From: Parageobacillus sp. KH3-4
GTDB taxonomy: Bacteria > Bacillota > Bacilli > Bacillales > Anoxybacillaceae
Length of the DNA stretch: 64,000 bases
NCBI RefSeq assembly: GCF_022846435.1
Contig: NZ_AP025627.1
Coordinates: forward strand, 2,638,001-2,702,000
Reading direction: 5' to 3'
A model generated the notes under the pieces. That model saw nothing but the letters and a program-made list of their open reading frames with translations, searched no databases and was not told the origin of the DNA. Position numbers and translations under genes: made by a program. Shown here one piece after another: positions 19,801 through 27,375 of this stretch; the stretch's first letter is position 1, and every line of letters begins with the position of its first letter.

Positions 19801-20456
19801 CGCTTTTCCAAATATTCTTTTGCGATCGATGCTTGCATCTTCAGCGGCTCCAGCTGCTGCTCCAGCTCATGTAAAATGTCGCTCACGCGGTGCAAATTCT
19901 CTTGCGTTTCAGCAAGCTTATTTTCCGCTTTTTTCTTGCGGATTTTATACTTTAACACACCAGCTGCCTCTTCAAAAATGGTGCGTCTTTCTTCCGGTTT
20001 GCTGCTTAAAATTTCTTCGACGCGCCCTTGTCCAATAATGGAAAACGCTTCTTTTCCGAGGCCGGAATCCATGAGCAAATCAACAATATCTTTTAAGCGG
20101 CACGGCTGTTTATTGATGAAAAATTCGCTTTCTCCCGAGCGGTAAACACGCCGCGTAATGCTGACTTCCTGATAATCGAGCGGCAAAAATTGATCTTCGT
20201 TATCGAGGGTGATCGTCACTTCTGCGACATTCAGCGGTTTGCGAGAATCACTGCCGGCAAAAATAATATCTTCCATTTTTGCGCCGCGCAGCGATTTCGC
20301 CGACTGCTCGCCAAGCACCCAGCGAATCGCGTCAGTAATATTGCTTTTTCCGCTCCCATTCGGACCGACGACCGCCGTCACCCCGGGAACAAATTCAATA
20401 GATACCCGATCAGCAAACGATTTAAATCCGATAATATCCAACCGTTTGAGGAACAT
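16893..20456 (-). CDS. smc: Chromosome segregation ATPase SMC
   Basis: Condensin subunit that organises and segregates the chromosome with ScpA/ScpB. The 1187-residue protein shows Walker A GPNGSGKSNI (31-40), two long coiled coils (about 170-500 and 670-1000), a glycine-rich hinge (LGGAMQHIV and SPGGAMTGGGIAK) near 530-660, and a C-terminal head with signature LLSGGERALTAIALLF and Walker B CVLDEVEAALDEAN. Length matches B. subtilis. A TGC-TATAGT extended -10 at 20502-20507 may give smc its own promoter. Confidence 0.98.
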   Translation of the reverse strand: MFLKRLDIIGFKSFADRVSIEFVPGVTAVVGPNGSGKSNITDAIRWVLGEQSAKSLRGAKMEDIIFAGSDSRKPLNVAEVTITLDNEDQFLPLDYQEVSITRRVYRSGESEFFINKQPCRLKDIVDLLMDSGLGKEAFSIIGQGRVEEILSSKPEERRTIFEEAAGVLKYKIRKKKAENKLAETQENLHRVSDILHELEQQLEPLKMQASIAKEYLEKRDELERFEVALMVHDIEQLHQQWTSLKQLLVQHQNDEIQLSAALQKEEAEIEQLRDHIAALDESIDGLQQVLLVASEELEKLEGRKEVLKERKKNAAQYKKQLEDTITSLSEKKERLELMLKREKEQLAQLKKAVSTIQAELKEKQASLSAYDANVEEKIEQLKSDYIELVHEQASLKNERSHLRAMLEKLQAKQSALAEENRKYLDERKYLKEQYTKLDEKRQQMEKALQQKETLLQQKTNELAAMKADLEKKESLLYQAYQYLQQTKSRKEMLEEMQQDYAGFFQGVKEILKARAQFPGIHGAIVELIQVPDHYETALEIALGGAMQHIVVENEEVAREAIRYLKAHAYGRATFLPLNVMQPKVISPEQFALVKGHPAFVGIASELIQYDSTYRSVIAHLLGNVIITTDLKGANELARLLHYRYRLVTLDGDVVSPGGAMTGGGIAKKTNSLLSRSRELETITEKLREMEQKTERLERFVQTKKKEIQKGEAASLALRQQIEKERFALQEVKSELREVQLQEQNMNERLALYDHEKSHDEQEAKQMKEKLTVIEEQLRGLDEKLREIDRTIETLQAQKQTEQTSKEALQTAMTEQKIILAETKQRLNNAQEKVEQLNAERADTERQLQTAKQELAALIEEMNASHSGEEELEKTRQKKAQDKQKTIELIASRREQRLQYQAKLEHLEREWKEKKRQHKQLADIVKDEEVKLNRLDVELENLLNRLREEYTLSFEAAKKAYPLTVDVQEARKKVKLIKREIDELGTVNLGAIDEYERVLERYQFLTEQKADLQQAKETLHQVIDEMDQEMKKRFLSTFEHIRSHFRDVFRQLFGGGSADLRLTNPSDLLETGIEIVAQPPGKKLQQLSLLSGGERALTAIALLFAILKVRPVPFCVLDEVEAALDEANVHRYAQYLKQFSDQTQFIVITHRKGTMEEADVLYGVTMQESGVSKLVSVRLEDSKQLVKS

Positions 20457-20525
20457 TCGTACCCCGCCTCACAATCTTCCTATTGTTGTACCTGTACCAT
20501 CACTATAGCATAAAAGCCGAAAGAA

Positions 20526-20556
20526 GGGCTGACTATTATTCAGAGAGCCAGCCCCT
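20526..20556 (-). terminator. Weak terminator after rnc
   Basis: Minus-strand stem GGGCTGGC/GTCAGCCC (one G-T wobble) with a 13-base loop, followed by TTCTTTCGGCTTTT. The T run is interrupted, so termination is probably partial and some transcription may pass on to smc. Confidence 0.55.
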
Positions 20557-21296
20557 TATTCTTTCACCGCCGTTTTTAGCTTTTGCAATGCCATTTGCGC
20601 CGCGTGTTGCTCCGCCTCTTTTTTTGATTTTCCGACACCAATGCCGAGTTCTTGCCCATTTAACGAAACGCGCGAGACAAATTCTTTATTGTGCGCCGGC
20701 CCCTTCTCCTCTAAAATGCTATATTCCAGCACGCCGATTCCGTCGCGTTGAACAAGTTCTTGCAATTGGCTTTTAAAATCCATCACATGAGAAAAAGCAC
20801 CTTCATCAATTTTTGGAAAAATCGTTTGTCCCAAAAATTGCATGACCGCATCCATTCCTTGATCTAAGTAAAGCGCGCCGATGAACGCTTCGAATACGTC
20901 AGCCAGCAGCGCTGGTCTTGTTCTCCCCCCTGTCAACTCTTCCCCTTTTCCTAAAAGCACGAGTTCACCAAATGATAAGGCGTTGGCAAACTTCACAAGC
21001 GATGGTTCACATACGATTGCCGCGCGCAGTTTCGTCAATTCGCCTTCACTCATATGGGGGAATTTTTTAAACAAATATTGCGAAACGGTAAGTTCAAGCA
21101 CCGCGTCGCCCAAAAATTCAAGCCGTTCATTGTCTTCATGCGGCCGTCTCCGATGCTCATTCACATACGATGAATGGGTAAAAGCTTGAATGAGAAGCTT
21201 TTCATTCGTAAAAAAAATGCCGATTTTGTTTTGCAATTCCTTAAATTTGGCACGCCTTTTTTCATTGATACGTTCCTTATCTTTTTGTTTCGACAT
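20556..21296 (-). CDS. rnc: Ribonuclease III
   Basis: Endonuclease cleaving double-stranded RNA, including rRNA precursors and SRP RNA precursor. The 246-residue protein has the catalytic domain with the family signature [21 protein letters not shown]-type block (near residue 55) and a C-terminal double-stranded RNA-binding domain ending in [20 protein letters not shown] follows GGAGGGCCTTATAT. Its 5' region contains a perfect inverted repeat (reported separately). Confidence 0.97.
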   Translation of the reverse strand: MSKQKDKERINEKRRAKFKELQNKIGIFFTNEKLLIQAFTHSSYVNEHRRRPHEDNERLEFLGDAVLELTVSQYLFKKFPHMSEGELTKLRAAIVCEPSLVKFANALSFGELVLLGKGEELTGGRTRPALLADVFEAFIGALYLDQGMDAVMQFLGQTIFPKIDEGAFSHVMDFKSQLQELVQRDGIGVLEYSILEEKGPAHNKEFVSRVSLNGQELGIGVGKSKKEAEQHAAQMALQKLKTAVKE

Positions 21297-21399
21297 ATAT
21301 AAGGCCCTCCGACTTCATCCACGCGAAATATATGCAAGAAGCAATGCTTCTATACTATTATATCCGTTCATCCATGCGTTACACCGATAAAAAGCATAG

Positions 21400-21426
21400 A
21401 AAGCCCCGTTTTTGAACGGGACTTTT
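21400..21426 (-). terminator. Terminator after acpP
   Basis: Minus-strand 11-bp stem AAAGTCCCGTT/AACGGGGCTTT (one wobble) with a CAAA loop, followed by CTATGCTTTTT. It ends the fatty-acid gene block before rnc. Confidence 0.8.
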
Positions 21427-21437
21427 CTAGTACGATA

Positions 21438-21671
21438 TTACATGTGGCTTTTTATGTAGTTCACAGCGTCTCCTACTGTGACAATTTTTTCAGCCTCTTC
21501 ATCCGAAATTTCCATATTGAATTCATCTTCCAATTCCATCACAAGCTCTACGATATCTAGAGAATCGGCACCTAGATCATCTTTGAAAGAAGCATCCAAT
21601 GTTACTTGGGATTCTTCGACACCTAAACGGTCGACGATGATTTTCGTCACACGCTCTAATACGTCTGCCAT
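21438..21671 (-). CDS. acpP: Acyl carrier protein
   Basis: Carries growing acyl chains on a phosphopantetheine arm attached to S37 in [21 protein letters not shown]-type motif. The 77-residue, strongly acidic helical protein is a standard ACP. The frame is open three codons upstream, but AGGTGA favours ATG at 21669-21671, the family start. It follows fabG and probably also has its own promoter in the 71-base gap (minus-strand TATAAT-like element near 21691). Confidence 0.97.
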   Translation of the reverse strand: MADVLERVTKIIVDRLGVEESQVTLDASFKDDLGADSLDIVELVMELEDEFNMEISDEEAEKIVTVGDAVNYIKSHM

Positions 21672-21742
21672 CGCATTCACCTCCCTTCATGATTATAGTA
21701 GATTCGACTAGAAAATACTAGCGGCTATTTCAAAAACCTATT

Positions 21743-22483
21743 TTACATGACCATTCCACCGTCAACATGAAGCGTTTGCCCCGTCATATAGCTGGCCGCA
21801 TCCGATGCGAGGAAGGCAACGACTTTTGCGACATCTTCCGGTTCACCAAAGCGGGCAAGCGGAATTTGCTTTAACATTTCCGCCTTTATTTCTTCGTTAA
21901 GGCGCTCGGTCATATCGGTCGTAATAAATCCAGGGGCAACCGCATTGACGGTAATGTTGCGGCTTGCCAGCTCCCGAGCCGCCGTTTTTGTCAAACCAAT
22001 GACGCCGGCTTTCGCGGCGACATAGTTTGCTTGCCCCGGATTTCCCATGACGCCGACGATGGAAGCGATGTTCACGATGCGGCCGTACCGTTGTTTCATC
22101 ATCGGGCGCGTCACTGCTTTCGTGCAGTTAAACACCCCTTTTAAATTAATGTTAATCACATCATCCCATTCTTCTTCTTTCATGCGCATTAATAAATTGT
22201 CGCGGGTAATGCCGGCGTTGTTGACTAAAATGTCGATGCGTCCAAATCGTTCTAATACCGTTTTAACCATCCGATCAACGGCTTGGGCATCGGATACGTC
22301 CGCCTGAATAGCGAATGCTTCTCCGCCCATGTTTTTAATTTCTTCGACAACTTCGTTCGCCTTCGCTTCGCTGCCGGCGTAATTGACCGCTATTTTTGCT
22401 CCTTGGCGCGCCAGTTCCAACGCAATCGCCCGGCCGATGCCGCGCGACGCTCCCGTGACAAGCGCGACTTTCCCTTGCAACAT
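21743..22483 (-). CDS. fabG: 3-oxoacyl-[acyl-carrier-protein] reductase
   Basis: NADPH-dependent reduction of 3-oxoacyl-ACP in fatty-acid elongation. The 246-residue short-chain dehydrogenase has the cofactor motif [10 protein letters not shown] near the N-terminus, NNAG, the catalytic Ser (NIASIVG), and the YxxxK pair in [13 protein letters not shown] follows AAGGAGAATAAACG, three bases after the fabD stop, so the two are co-translated closely. Confidence 0.97.
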   Translation of the reverse strand: MLQGKVALVTGASRGIGRAIALELARQGAKIAVNYAGSEAKANEVVEEIKNMGGEAFAIQADVSDAQAVDRMVKTVLERFGRIDILVNNAGITRDNLLMRMKEEEWDDVININLKGVFNCTKAVTRPMMKQRYGRIVNIASIVGVMGNPGQANYVAAKAGVIGLTKTAARELASRNITVNAVAPGFITTDMTERLNEEIKAEMLKQIPLARFGEPEDVAKVVAFLASDAASYMTGQTLHVDGGMVM

Positions 22484-22486
22484 CGT

Positions 22487-23428
22487 TTATTCTCCTTTCA
22501 AGGCCGCAACGGTCGCTTGCAAAGACGCAAGATCGTTCACTGCGTATACACGAACGCTGCGGCTAATTTTTTTCACAAGTCCTGACAACACTTTTCCCGG
22601 ACCAATTTCAACAAATGTATCTACTCCTAAATGGATCATTGTTTCTACCGACTGCTCCCAGCGGACAGGAGAATATAATTGCTCGATCAATAGGCGCAAA
22701 ATCTCTTCTTTTTTTACAACCGGCTGTGCAGTGACGTTGGCAACGACAGGGATTTCCGCGTCGCAAATCGTAATCGTGTTGAGCACATCTTGCAAATGGC
22801 TTGCTGCCGGTTTCATTAGCGAAGAGTGAAACGGACCGCTCACCTCAAGCGGAATCACCCGTTTTGCTCCGCGCTCTTTCGCAAGTTTTCCTGCCTTTTC
22901 CACTCCTGCTTTGGAACCGGAAATAACGATTTGCCCTGGGCAGTTTAAATTCGCCAGCTGCACAGGATCGCCTTGTTCGGAAATTTCTTTCGTGACGGCT
23001 TCAAGCGCAGCCGCATCCATCCCTAACACAGCCGCCATCGTTCCTTCTCCCGCTGGCACCGCTTTTTCCATAAACTCTCCGCGCTTCCTTACCGCATATA
23101 CTGCATCGGTAAACGAAAGCGCTCCCGCAGCCACAAGCGCCGTATATTCTCCTAGACTATGGCCGGCGACGTAATCAGCCGTAATCCCGGCTTCTTTTAC
23201 TTTTTGAAGAAGCGCAACGCTTGTCGTCAATAAAGCGGGCTGTGCGTTGTACGTTAATGTCAGCGTTTCTTGCGGTCCTTCGAAAATCAGTGAGGAAAGC
23301 GCAAAACCAAGGCGCTCGTCCGCGGACTGAAACACCGCAGCAATATTGGCGTCGCTTTGCGCGATGTCTTTTCCCATCCCTACCGTTTGCGATCCTTGTC
23401 CTGGAAAAATAAAGGCGATTTTCCCCAT
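22487..23428 (-). CDS. fabD: Malonyl-CoA--ACP transacylase
   Basis: Transfers malonyl groups from CoA to ACP. The 313-residue protein begins MGKIAFIFPGQGSQTVGMG and carries the nucleophile S91 in the GHSLGEY elbow, with the partner His in GPFHSSLMKPA. It lies 14 bases after plsX and three before fabG within the plsX-fabD-fabG-acpP block. Confidence 0.97.
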   Translation of the reverse strand: MGKIAFIFPGQGSQTVGMGKDIAQSDANIAAVFQSADERLGFALSSLIFEGPQETLTLTYNAQPALLTTSVALLQKVKEAGITADYVAGHSLGEYTALVAAGALSFTDAVYAVRKRGEFMEKAVPAGEGTMAAVLGMDAAALEAVTKEISEQGDPVQLANLNCPGQIVISGSKAGVEKAGKLAKERGAKRVIPLEVSGPFHSSLMKPAASHLQDVLNTITICDAEIPVVANVTAQPVVKKEEILRLLIEQLYSPVRWEQSVETMIHLGVDTFVEIGPGKVLSGLVKKISRSVRVYAVNDLASLQATVAALKGE

Positions 23429-23442
23429 ACGTTTCCCTTCCT

Positions 23443-24432
23443 TTATGAATGATTTTGTTCAAGCGCCTCTTTTATGGTAGTGATGATATCGTTCATTACC
23501 ATTTCCCGCGCCTGACGGACGGCGTGAAAGATCGCATTCGCATCAGACGAACCGTGCGCTTTTATGACAGGCGCGTTTAATCCGAACAGTGCTGCTCCTC
23601 CGTATTCGGTGTAATCCATCGTTTTTTTCAAATTGATTAATTTCGGTTTCAACATGGCTGCCGCTAATTTGCTTGAAAAACTGCTTGTTAACGTTTTTTT
23701 CAACATCGAAAAAACGGACATGGCCGTGCCTTCAATCGTTTTTAGCGCGACGTTTCCAGTAAATCCATCTGTAACAACGACATCGGCGACACCTTGTAAT
23801 AAATCGCGCGCTTCCACGTTACCGATAAAATGGAGGTTCGTCTCTTTTAAAAGTTGGAAAGTCCGCTTTGCTACATCATTCCCCTTTTGGTCTTCCGTTC
23901 CGACATTTAACAGGCCGACGCGCGGCTGTGAAATTCCGCGCACTTTTTCCGCGTACACCGCACCCATTAAAGCGTATTGCAACAAATGTTCCGGCCGGGC
24001 ATCAACGTTTGCGCCGACGTCCAAAAATAAAAATCCTTCGCCGCCAACCGTCGGAAGCGTCGGCGCCAATGCCGGCCGATCGATCCCAGCAATCCGTCCG
24101 ACGACAAATAACCCTGCCGCCATCAGCGCGCCTGTATTTCCCGCCGATATGCAAGCATCAGCGCGGCCTTCTTTCACTTCTTCAGCCATTAGTACCATGG
24201 ACGAACGCTTTTTCCTTCTCACCGCCCGCACTGGTTCATCTGTTGCTTCGATTACTTCGTCGGTATGAATAACAGTGATGCGATCTTCCGATGAAAGGTA
24301 TGGACGAATTTTGCTTTCGTCTCCTAATAGAGTAATATGTATATCTGAGAAGTGCCGGGCAGCTTTTATGGCGCCAAGGACGATTTCTTTTGGCGCATGG
24401 TCGCCGCCCATCGCATCAATGGCTATTTTCAT
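23443..24432 (-). CDS. plsX: Phosphate acyltransferase PlsX
   Basis: Makes acyl-phosphate from acyl-ACP, the donor used by PlsY to begin phospholipid synthesis. The 329-residue protein starts [21 protein letters not shown], the diagnostic PlsX start, and contains [19 protein letters not shown] and [16 protein letters not shown]. The frame is open upstream, but ATG at 24430-24432 follows GGATGGAGACAGCG. It overlaps the fapR end by 17 bases, so expression is tied to the regulator of its own pathway. Confidence 0.97.
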   Translation of the reverse strand: MKIAIDAMGGDHAPKEIVLGAIKAARHFSDIHITLLGDESKIRPYLSSEDRITVIHTDEVIEATDEPVRAVRRKKRSSMVLMAEEVKEGRADACISAGNTGALMAAGLFVVGRIAGIDRPALAPTLPTVGGEGFLFLDVGANVDARPEHLLQYALMGAVYAEKVRGISQPRVGLLNVGTEDQKGNDVAKRTFQLLKETNLHFIGNVEARDLLQGVADVVVTDGFTGNVALKTIEGTAMSVFSMLKKTLTSSFSSKLAAAMLKPKLINLKKTMDYTEYGGAALFGLNAPVIKAHGSSDANAIFHAVRQAREMVMNDIITTIKEALEQNHS

Positions 24433-25012
24433 CGCTGTCTCCATCCTTTTTTTCGTTATTTGATCGATACATTTCAAACGTTCCAGAAAAGACAAGCTCT
24501 TGTCCGACGTAGCTGTTTACTTCGACAATCGTCCGTCCGTTCTCGTTTTCGCCGATCACTTTCGCTTTCGCCACTACGCGCTCGTTTTCTTTCACTTGTC
24601 TTGTAAAGCGAATGTTCGCTTTCGCTGTCAGCGCAAGTTCGTCGTTAATGACAGCGACGGCAAGCGAATTGGCTTGGGCGAACAAATGGTGGCCACGCGC
24701 AATGCGGTTCCGTTTAAACACGTGTTCCGCTCTCACATCGAAAATAGAAATGGCGCTATGGTCTGGCTCGATATCAATAATTTCCCCGATCACTTCCTCA
24801 ATCGGAAGCGCTCTTACTTTATCCGCCAGCGACTGTTGTGCGACATGTTTAATTCGCTCGCGCAGTTCAGGTATTGACAACTCTAAGCGGTCTAAGCGGA
24901 TCGTTTGAACGCTGACAGAAAATTTTTCTGCCAATTCTTCGTCGGTAATGAACGGATTTTTTTGAATCGTCTCTTGCAAAAGCCTTTGTCTTTCGCGTTT
25001 GCTTTTCCGCAT
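24416..25012 (-). CDS. fapR: Fatty-acid and phospholipid synthesis repressor FapR
   Basis: Malonyl-CoA-sensing repressor of lipid genes. The 198-residue protein has an N-terminal DeoR-like helix-turn-helix ([24 protein letters not shown], roughly residues 18-42) and a C-terminal hot-dog domain that binds malonyl-CoA ([20 protein letters not shown]). It heads the fapR-plsX-fabD-fabG-acpP unit and has a FapR-like operator between promoter and start, consistent with autoregulation. The ribosome site (GGTGTAAG) is weak. Confidence 0.96.
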   Translation of the reverse strand: MRKSKRERQRLLQETIQKNPFITDEELAEKFSVSVQTIRLDRLELSIPELRERIKHVAQQSLADKVRALPIEEVIGEIIDIEPDHSAISIFDVRAEHVFKRNRIARGHHLFAQANSLAVAVINDELALTAKANIRFTRQVKENERVVAKAKVIGENENGRTIVEVNSYVGQELVFSGTFEMYRSNNEKKDGDSDENSH

Positions 25013-25030
25013 GTTTCTTACACCGTCCGT

Positions 25031-25082
25031 TTTTATGACTAGGTACTAACAGTAGTATATAATCTCAAAAAAAAGATTGCAA
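25031..25082 (-). promoter_or_regulatory. fapR promoter with FapR operator
   Basis: Minus-strand -35 TTGCAA (25077-25082), 17-base spacer, -10 TATACT (25054-25059). Directly after it is TGTTAGTACCTAGTCATAA (within 25031-25052), which matches the first half of the known FapR site core TTAGTACCTAGTCTTAA. The operator covers the likely transcription start, the usual arrangement for repression. Confidence 0.75.
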
Positions 25083-25101
25083 GCAAAAAAACAAAGGTCC
25101 A

Positions 25102-27150
25102 TCAGTCTAATTTTTCTCCATCTAGTACACCGGACTCCTGCAAATAAAGGCGCAACCATTGATACGACTCATCGCGCCAAAAAGCGGTAGACTGGACCAA
25201 CTTCGCCGCATCGTTGCGCGCTACTTCCAAGATGCGATAATCATGTACGACGTCTCCAAATTTAAATTCAGGCATGCCGCTTTGCTTTGTACCAAAAAAA
25301 TCACCCGGGCCACGCAATTGCAAATCTTTTTCGGAAAGTACGAATCCGTCCGTTGTTTCCGTCATAATGCGCATGCGCTCTTTCCCTGTTTCCGATTTTG
25401 GATCGGCGATTAAAATACAATACGACTGCTCATCGCCGCGGCCGACCCGTCCGCGCAATTGATGTAGCTGCGCCAGCCCAAACCGCTCCGCATCGTAAAT
25501 CACCATAACCGTGGCGTTCGGCACATTGACGCCGACTTCGACGACCGTAGTCGAAACTAACACCTGCACACGATTTTCGCTGAACGCCTTCATCACTTCT
25601 TCTTTTTCCTCTGAAGAAAGCCGCCCGTGCATCAGCCCGATGTTGTATTTTCCTCTGTAATAATGAGTCAGCATGCTGTGGACATCAATCGCATTTTGCA
25701 CATCCAATTTTTCCGATTCCTCAATAAGCGGGCATATGACATATGCTTGCCGTCCTTTTTGAATTTCTTTTTCCATAAAGTCAAGGACGCGTTCAAACAT
25801 ATGATGCTTTACCCAATACGTCTGCACCTTTTTTCTTCCAGCCGGCATTTCATCGATTACTGATACATCCATTTCGCCGAACGCGGTAATCGCAAGCGTT
25901 CTCGGAATCGGCGTCGCCGTCATCATCAGTACGTCAGGCGCTTGCCCTTTTTCGCGCAAAATCCGGCGCTGTTCCACTCCAAAGCGATGTTGTTCGTCTG
26001 TAATCACTAAGCCTAGCTTTTTAAAATTTACTTCTTCCTGAATAAGCGCGTGCGTTCCAACAACAATATCAATCGTTCCGCAAGCAAGCTGTTCTAAAAT
26101 CTCTTTTCTTTTCTTTCCTTTCACAGAGCTGGTTAACAACGCTACTGTTACATCGGTCGACGCGAATAATGTTTGCAATGACTGTGCGTGCTGCTCCGCT
26201 AAAATTTCCGTCGGCACCATGAGCGCCCCTTGATAACCGGACAAAACAGCGGCATATAAGACAATCGCGGCAACGACCGTTTTCCCCGAACCAACATCTC
26301 CTTGAAGAAGACGGTTCATGCGGTACGGCGATTGCATATCCGTTAATATTTCGCGAACGACGCGTTGCTGCGCTGTTGTTAGCGGAAATGGCAGCCGCCC
26401 GATAAAATCATGCAATTTTTCCGTCGAAAACGAGTGGGCGATTCCTTTCGAATGCTCTCTCTGCACCTTGCGAAGCGCATGAACTTTTAATTGGAAAAGC
26501 AAAAATTCCTCGTATACAAGCCGGCGTCTCGCCTGTTTCAATTCCTCGTGGGAACGCGGGAAATGGATTGCCCGAATCGCTTCTTGCTTCGAAATAAGCC
26601 GGTACGTTCGCCGCATCGATAGCGGAAGCGGATCGATAATTGCTTCACCGTATTGCGTTAAAGCCAACTGGATAAAACGCCGCATTCCTTTCACAGTGAC
26701 AGAGCCGCGAACGGAATAAACCGGTTCCAACTCGCGCCTTTGCGGCAGCGCTCCTAATTTCAATTCATTTGCTGTAATCGTTTGGCGGCGCCGGTCCCAT
26801 TTTCCGATGACCGTAACCGTATCGTTAATGGACAATTTTTGCTTCAAATAAGGACGGTTGAAACAAACGACGGTAATTAAATACCGCCCGACAAGCAAGC
26901 GAAACGTTAGGCGTGATCTTTTCTTCGCATAATATGTAAGAGAAGGCTCGCTATAAACCTTCCCTTCGACCGTTACTTTTTCGTCATGTTTCACTTCCGC
27001 CAAATCTTTTACCTCATAATCTTCATAGCGATAAGGAATATGCATGAGCAATTCCTCAATTGTTGTAATCCCCATTTCCCGGAGCGCTTCGCTCGTTTCT
27101 TCGCCAATTCCCTTTATTGCTGTAACGGGTTGTTGCAACTCACGATTCAC
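25102..27150 (-). CDS. recG: ATP-dependent DNA helicase RecG
   Basis: Fork-reversal and branch-migration helicase. The 682-residue protein has an N-terminal wedge domain (IKGIGEETSEALREMG, then OB fold with VEGKVYSEPSLTYY) and a superfamily 2 motor: Walker A LLQGDVGSGKTVVA, DEQHRFG box, TATPIPRT and the QLRGRVGRG motif VI. The frame is open for 33 codons upstream, but starting at GTG 27148-27150 gives exact N-terminal alignment and the same length as B. subtilis RecG. The good ribosome site lies 38 bases upstream across a hairpin (see findings). Confidence 0.96.
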   Translation of the reverse strand: MNRELQQPVTAIKGIGEETSEALREMGITTIEELLMHIPYRYEDYEVKDLAEVKHDEKVTVEGKVYSEPSLTYYAKKRSRLTFRLLVGRYLITVVCFNRPYLKQKLSINDTVTVIGKWDRRRQTITANELKLGALPQRRELEPVYSVRGSVTVKGMRRFIQLALTQYGEAIIDPLPLSMRRTYRLISKQEAIRAIHFPRSHEELKQARRRLVYEEFLLFQLKVHALRKVQREHSKGIAHSFSTEKLHDFIGRLPFPLTTAQQRVVREILTDMQSPYRMNRLLQGDVGSGKTVVAAIVLYAAVLSGYQGALMVPTEILAEQHAQSLQTLFASTDVTVALLTSSVKGKKRKEILEQLACGTIDIVVGTHALIQEEVNFKKLGLVITDEQHRFGVEQRRILREKGQAPDVLMMTATPIPRTLAITAFGEMDVSVIDEMPAGRKKVQTYWVKHHMFERVLDFMEKEIQKGRQAYVICPLIEESEKLDVQNAIDVHSMLTHYYRGKYNIGLMHGRLSSEEKEEVMKAFSENRVQVLVSTTVVEVGVNVPNATVMVIYDAERFGLAQLHQLRGRVGRGDEQSYCILIADPKSETGKERMRIMTETTDGFVLSEKDLQLRGPGDFFGTKQSGMPEFKFGDVVHDYRILEVARNDAAKLVQSTAFWRDESYQWLRLYLQESGVLDGEKLD

Positions 27151-27155
27151 GGCTA

Positions 27156-27196
27156 TTAGCTGAAACGCCGAATGGCGTTTGCTGCTAACCCTCCTT
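27156..27196 (-). promoter_or_regulatory. Shine-Dalgarno plus bridging hairpin before recG
   Basis: Minus strand: AAGGAGGG (27189-27196), then a stem-loop from 27188 to 27156 made of TTAGC/GCTAA and AAACGCC/GGCGTTT with an ATTC loop, then TAGCC and the GTG start. Folded, only about five bases separate the ribosome site from GTG. Confidence 0.65.
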
Positions 27197-27331
27197 GTGC
27201 AGTTTCTTTTCGTTTCAATGATCCGATTTTTCATGAAAGAAAGCGCCAATATGCCGCTGGCCGCTTGGCGCCAGATGCGCCATTATCGCAAAAGCGCTTT
27301 TCTATTTCATGTTTCTCTTGTCTTTGACATA

Positions 27332-27361
27332 CAATAAAATAGAAGGGGGAGCCCCCTTCTA
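27332..27361 (-). terminator. Terminator after fakA
   Basis: Perfect palindrome AGAAGGGGG-AG-CCCCCTTCT (27341-27360), followed on the minus strand by ATTTTATTG. It separates fakA from recG; the next 180 bases before recG hold only the leader described in the findings. Confidence 0.85.
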
Positions 27362-27375
27362 CTATTCTAACATAT

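Noticed and set aside
23633-24268. Long plus-strand open frame (about 211 codons) inside plsX
   Set aside because: Antisense to a well-conserved gene, no ribosome site or family motifs; its codon composition mirrors plsX.
27151-27249. N-terminal extension of RecG by 33 residues
   Set aside because: Sequence is not RecG-like, no ribosome site precedes the upstream ATGs, and the GTG start reproduces the exact family length.
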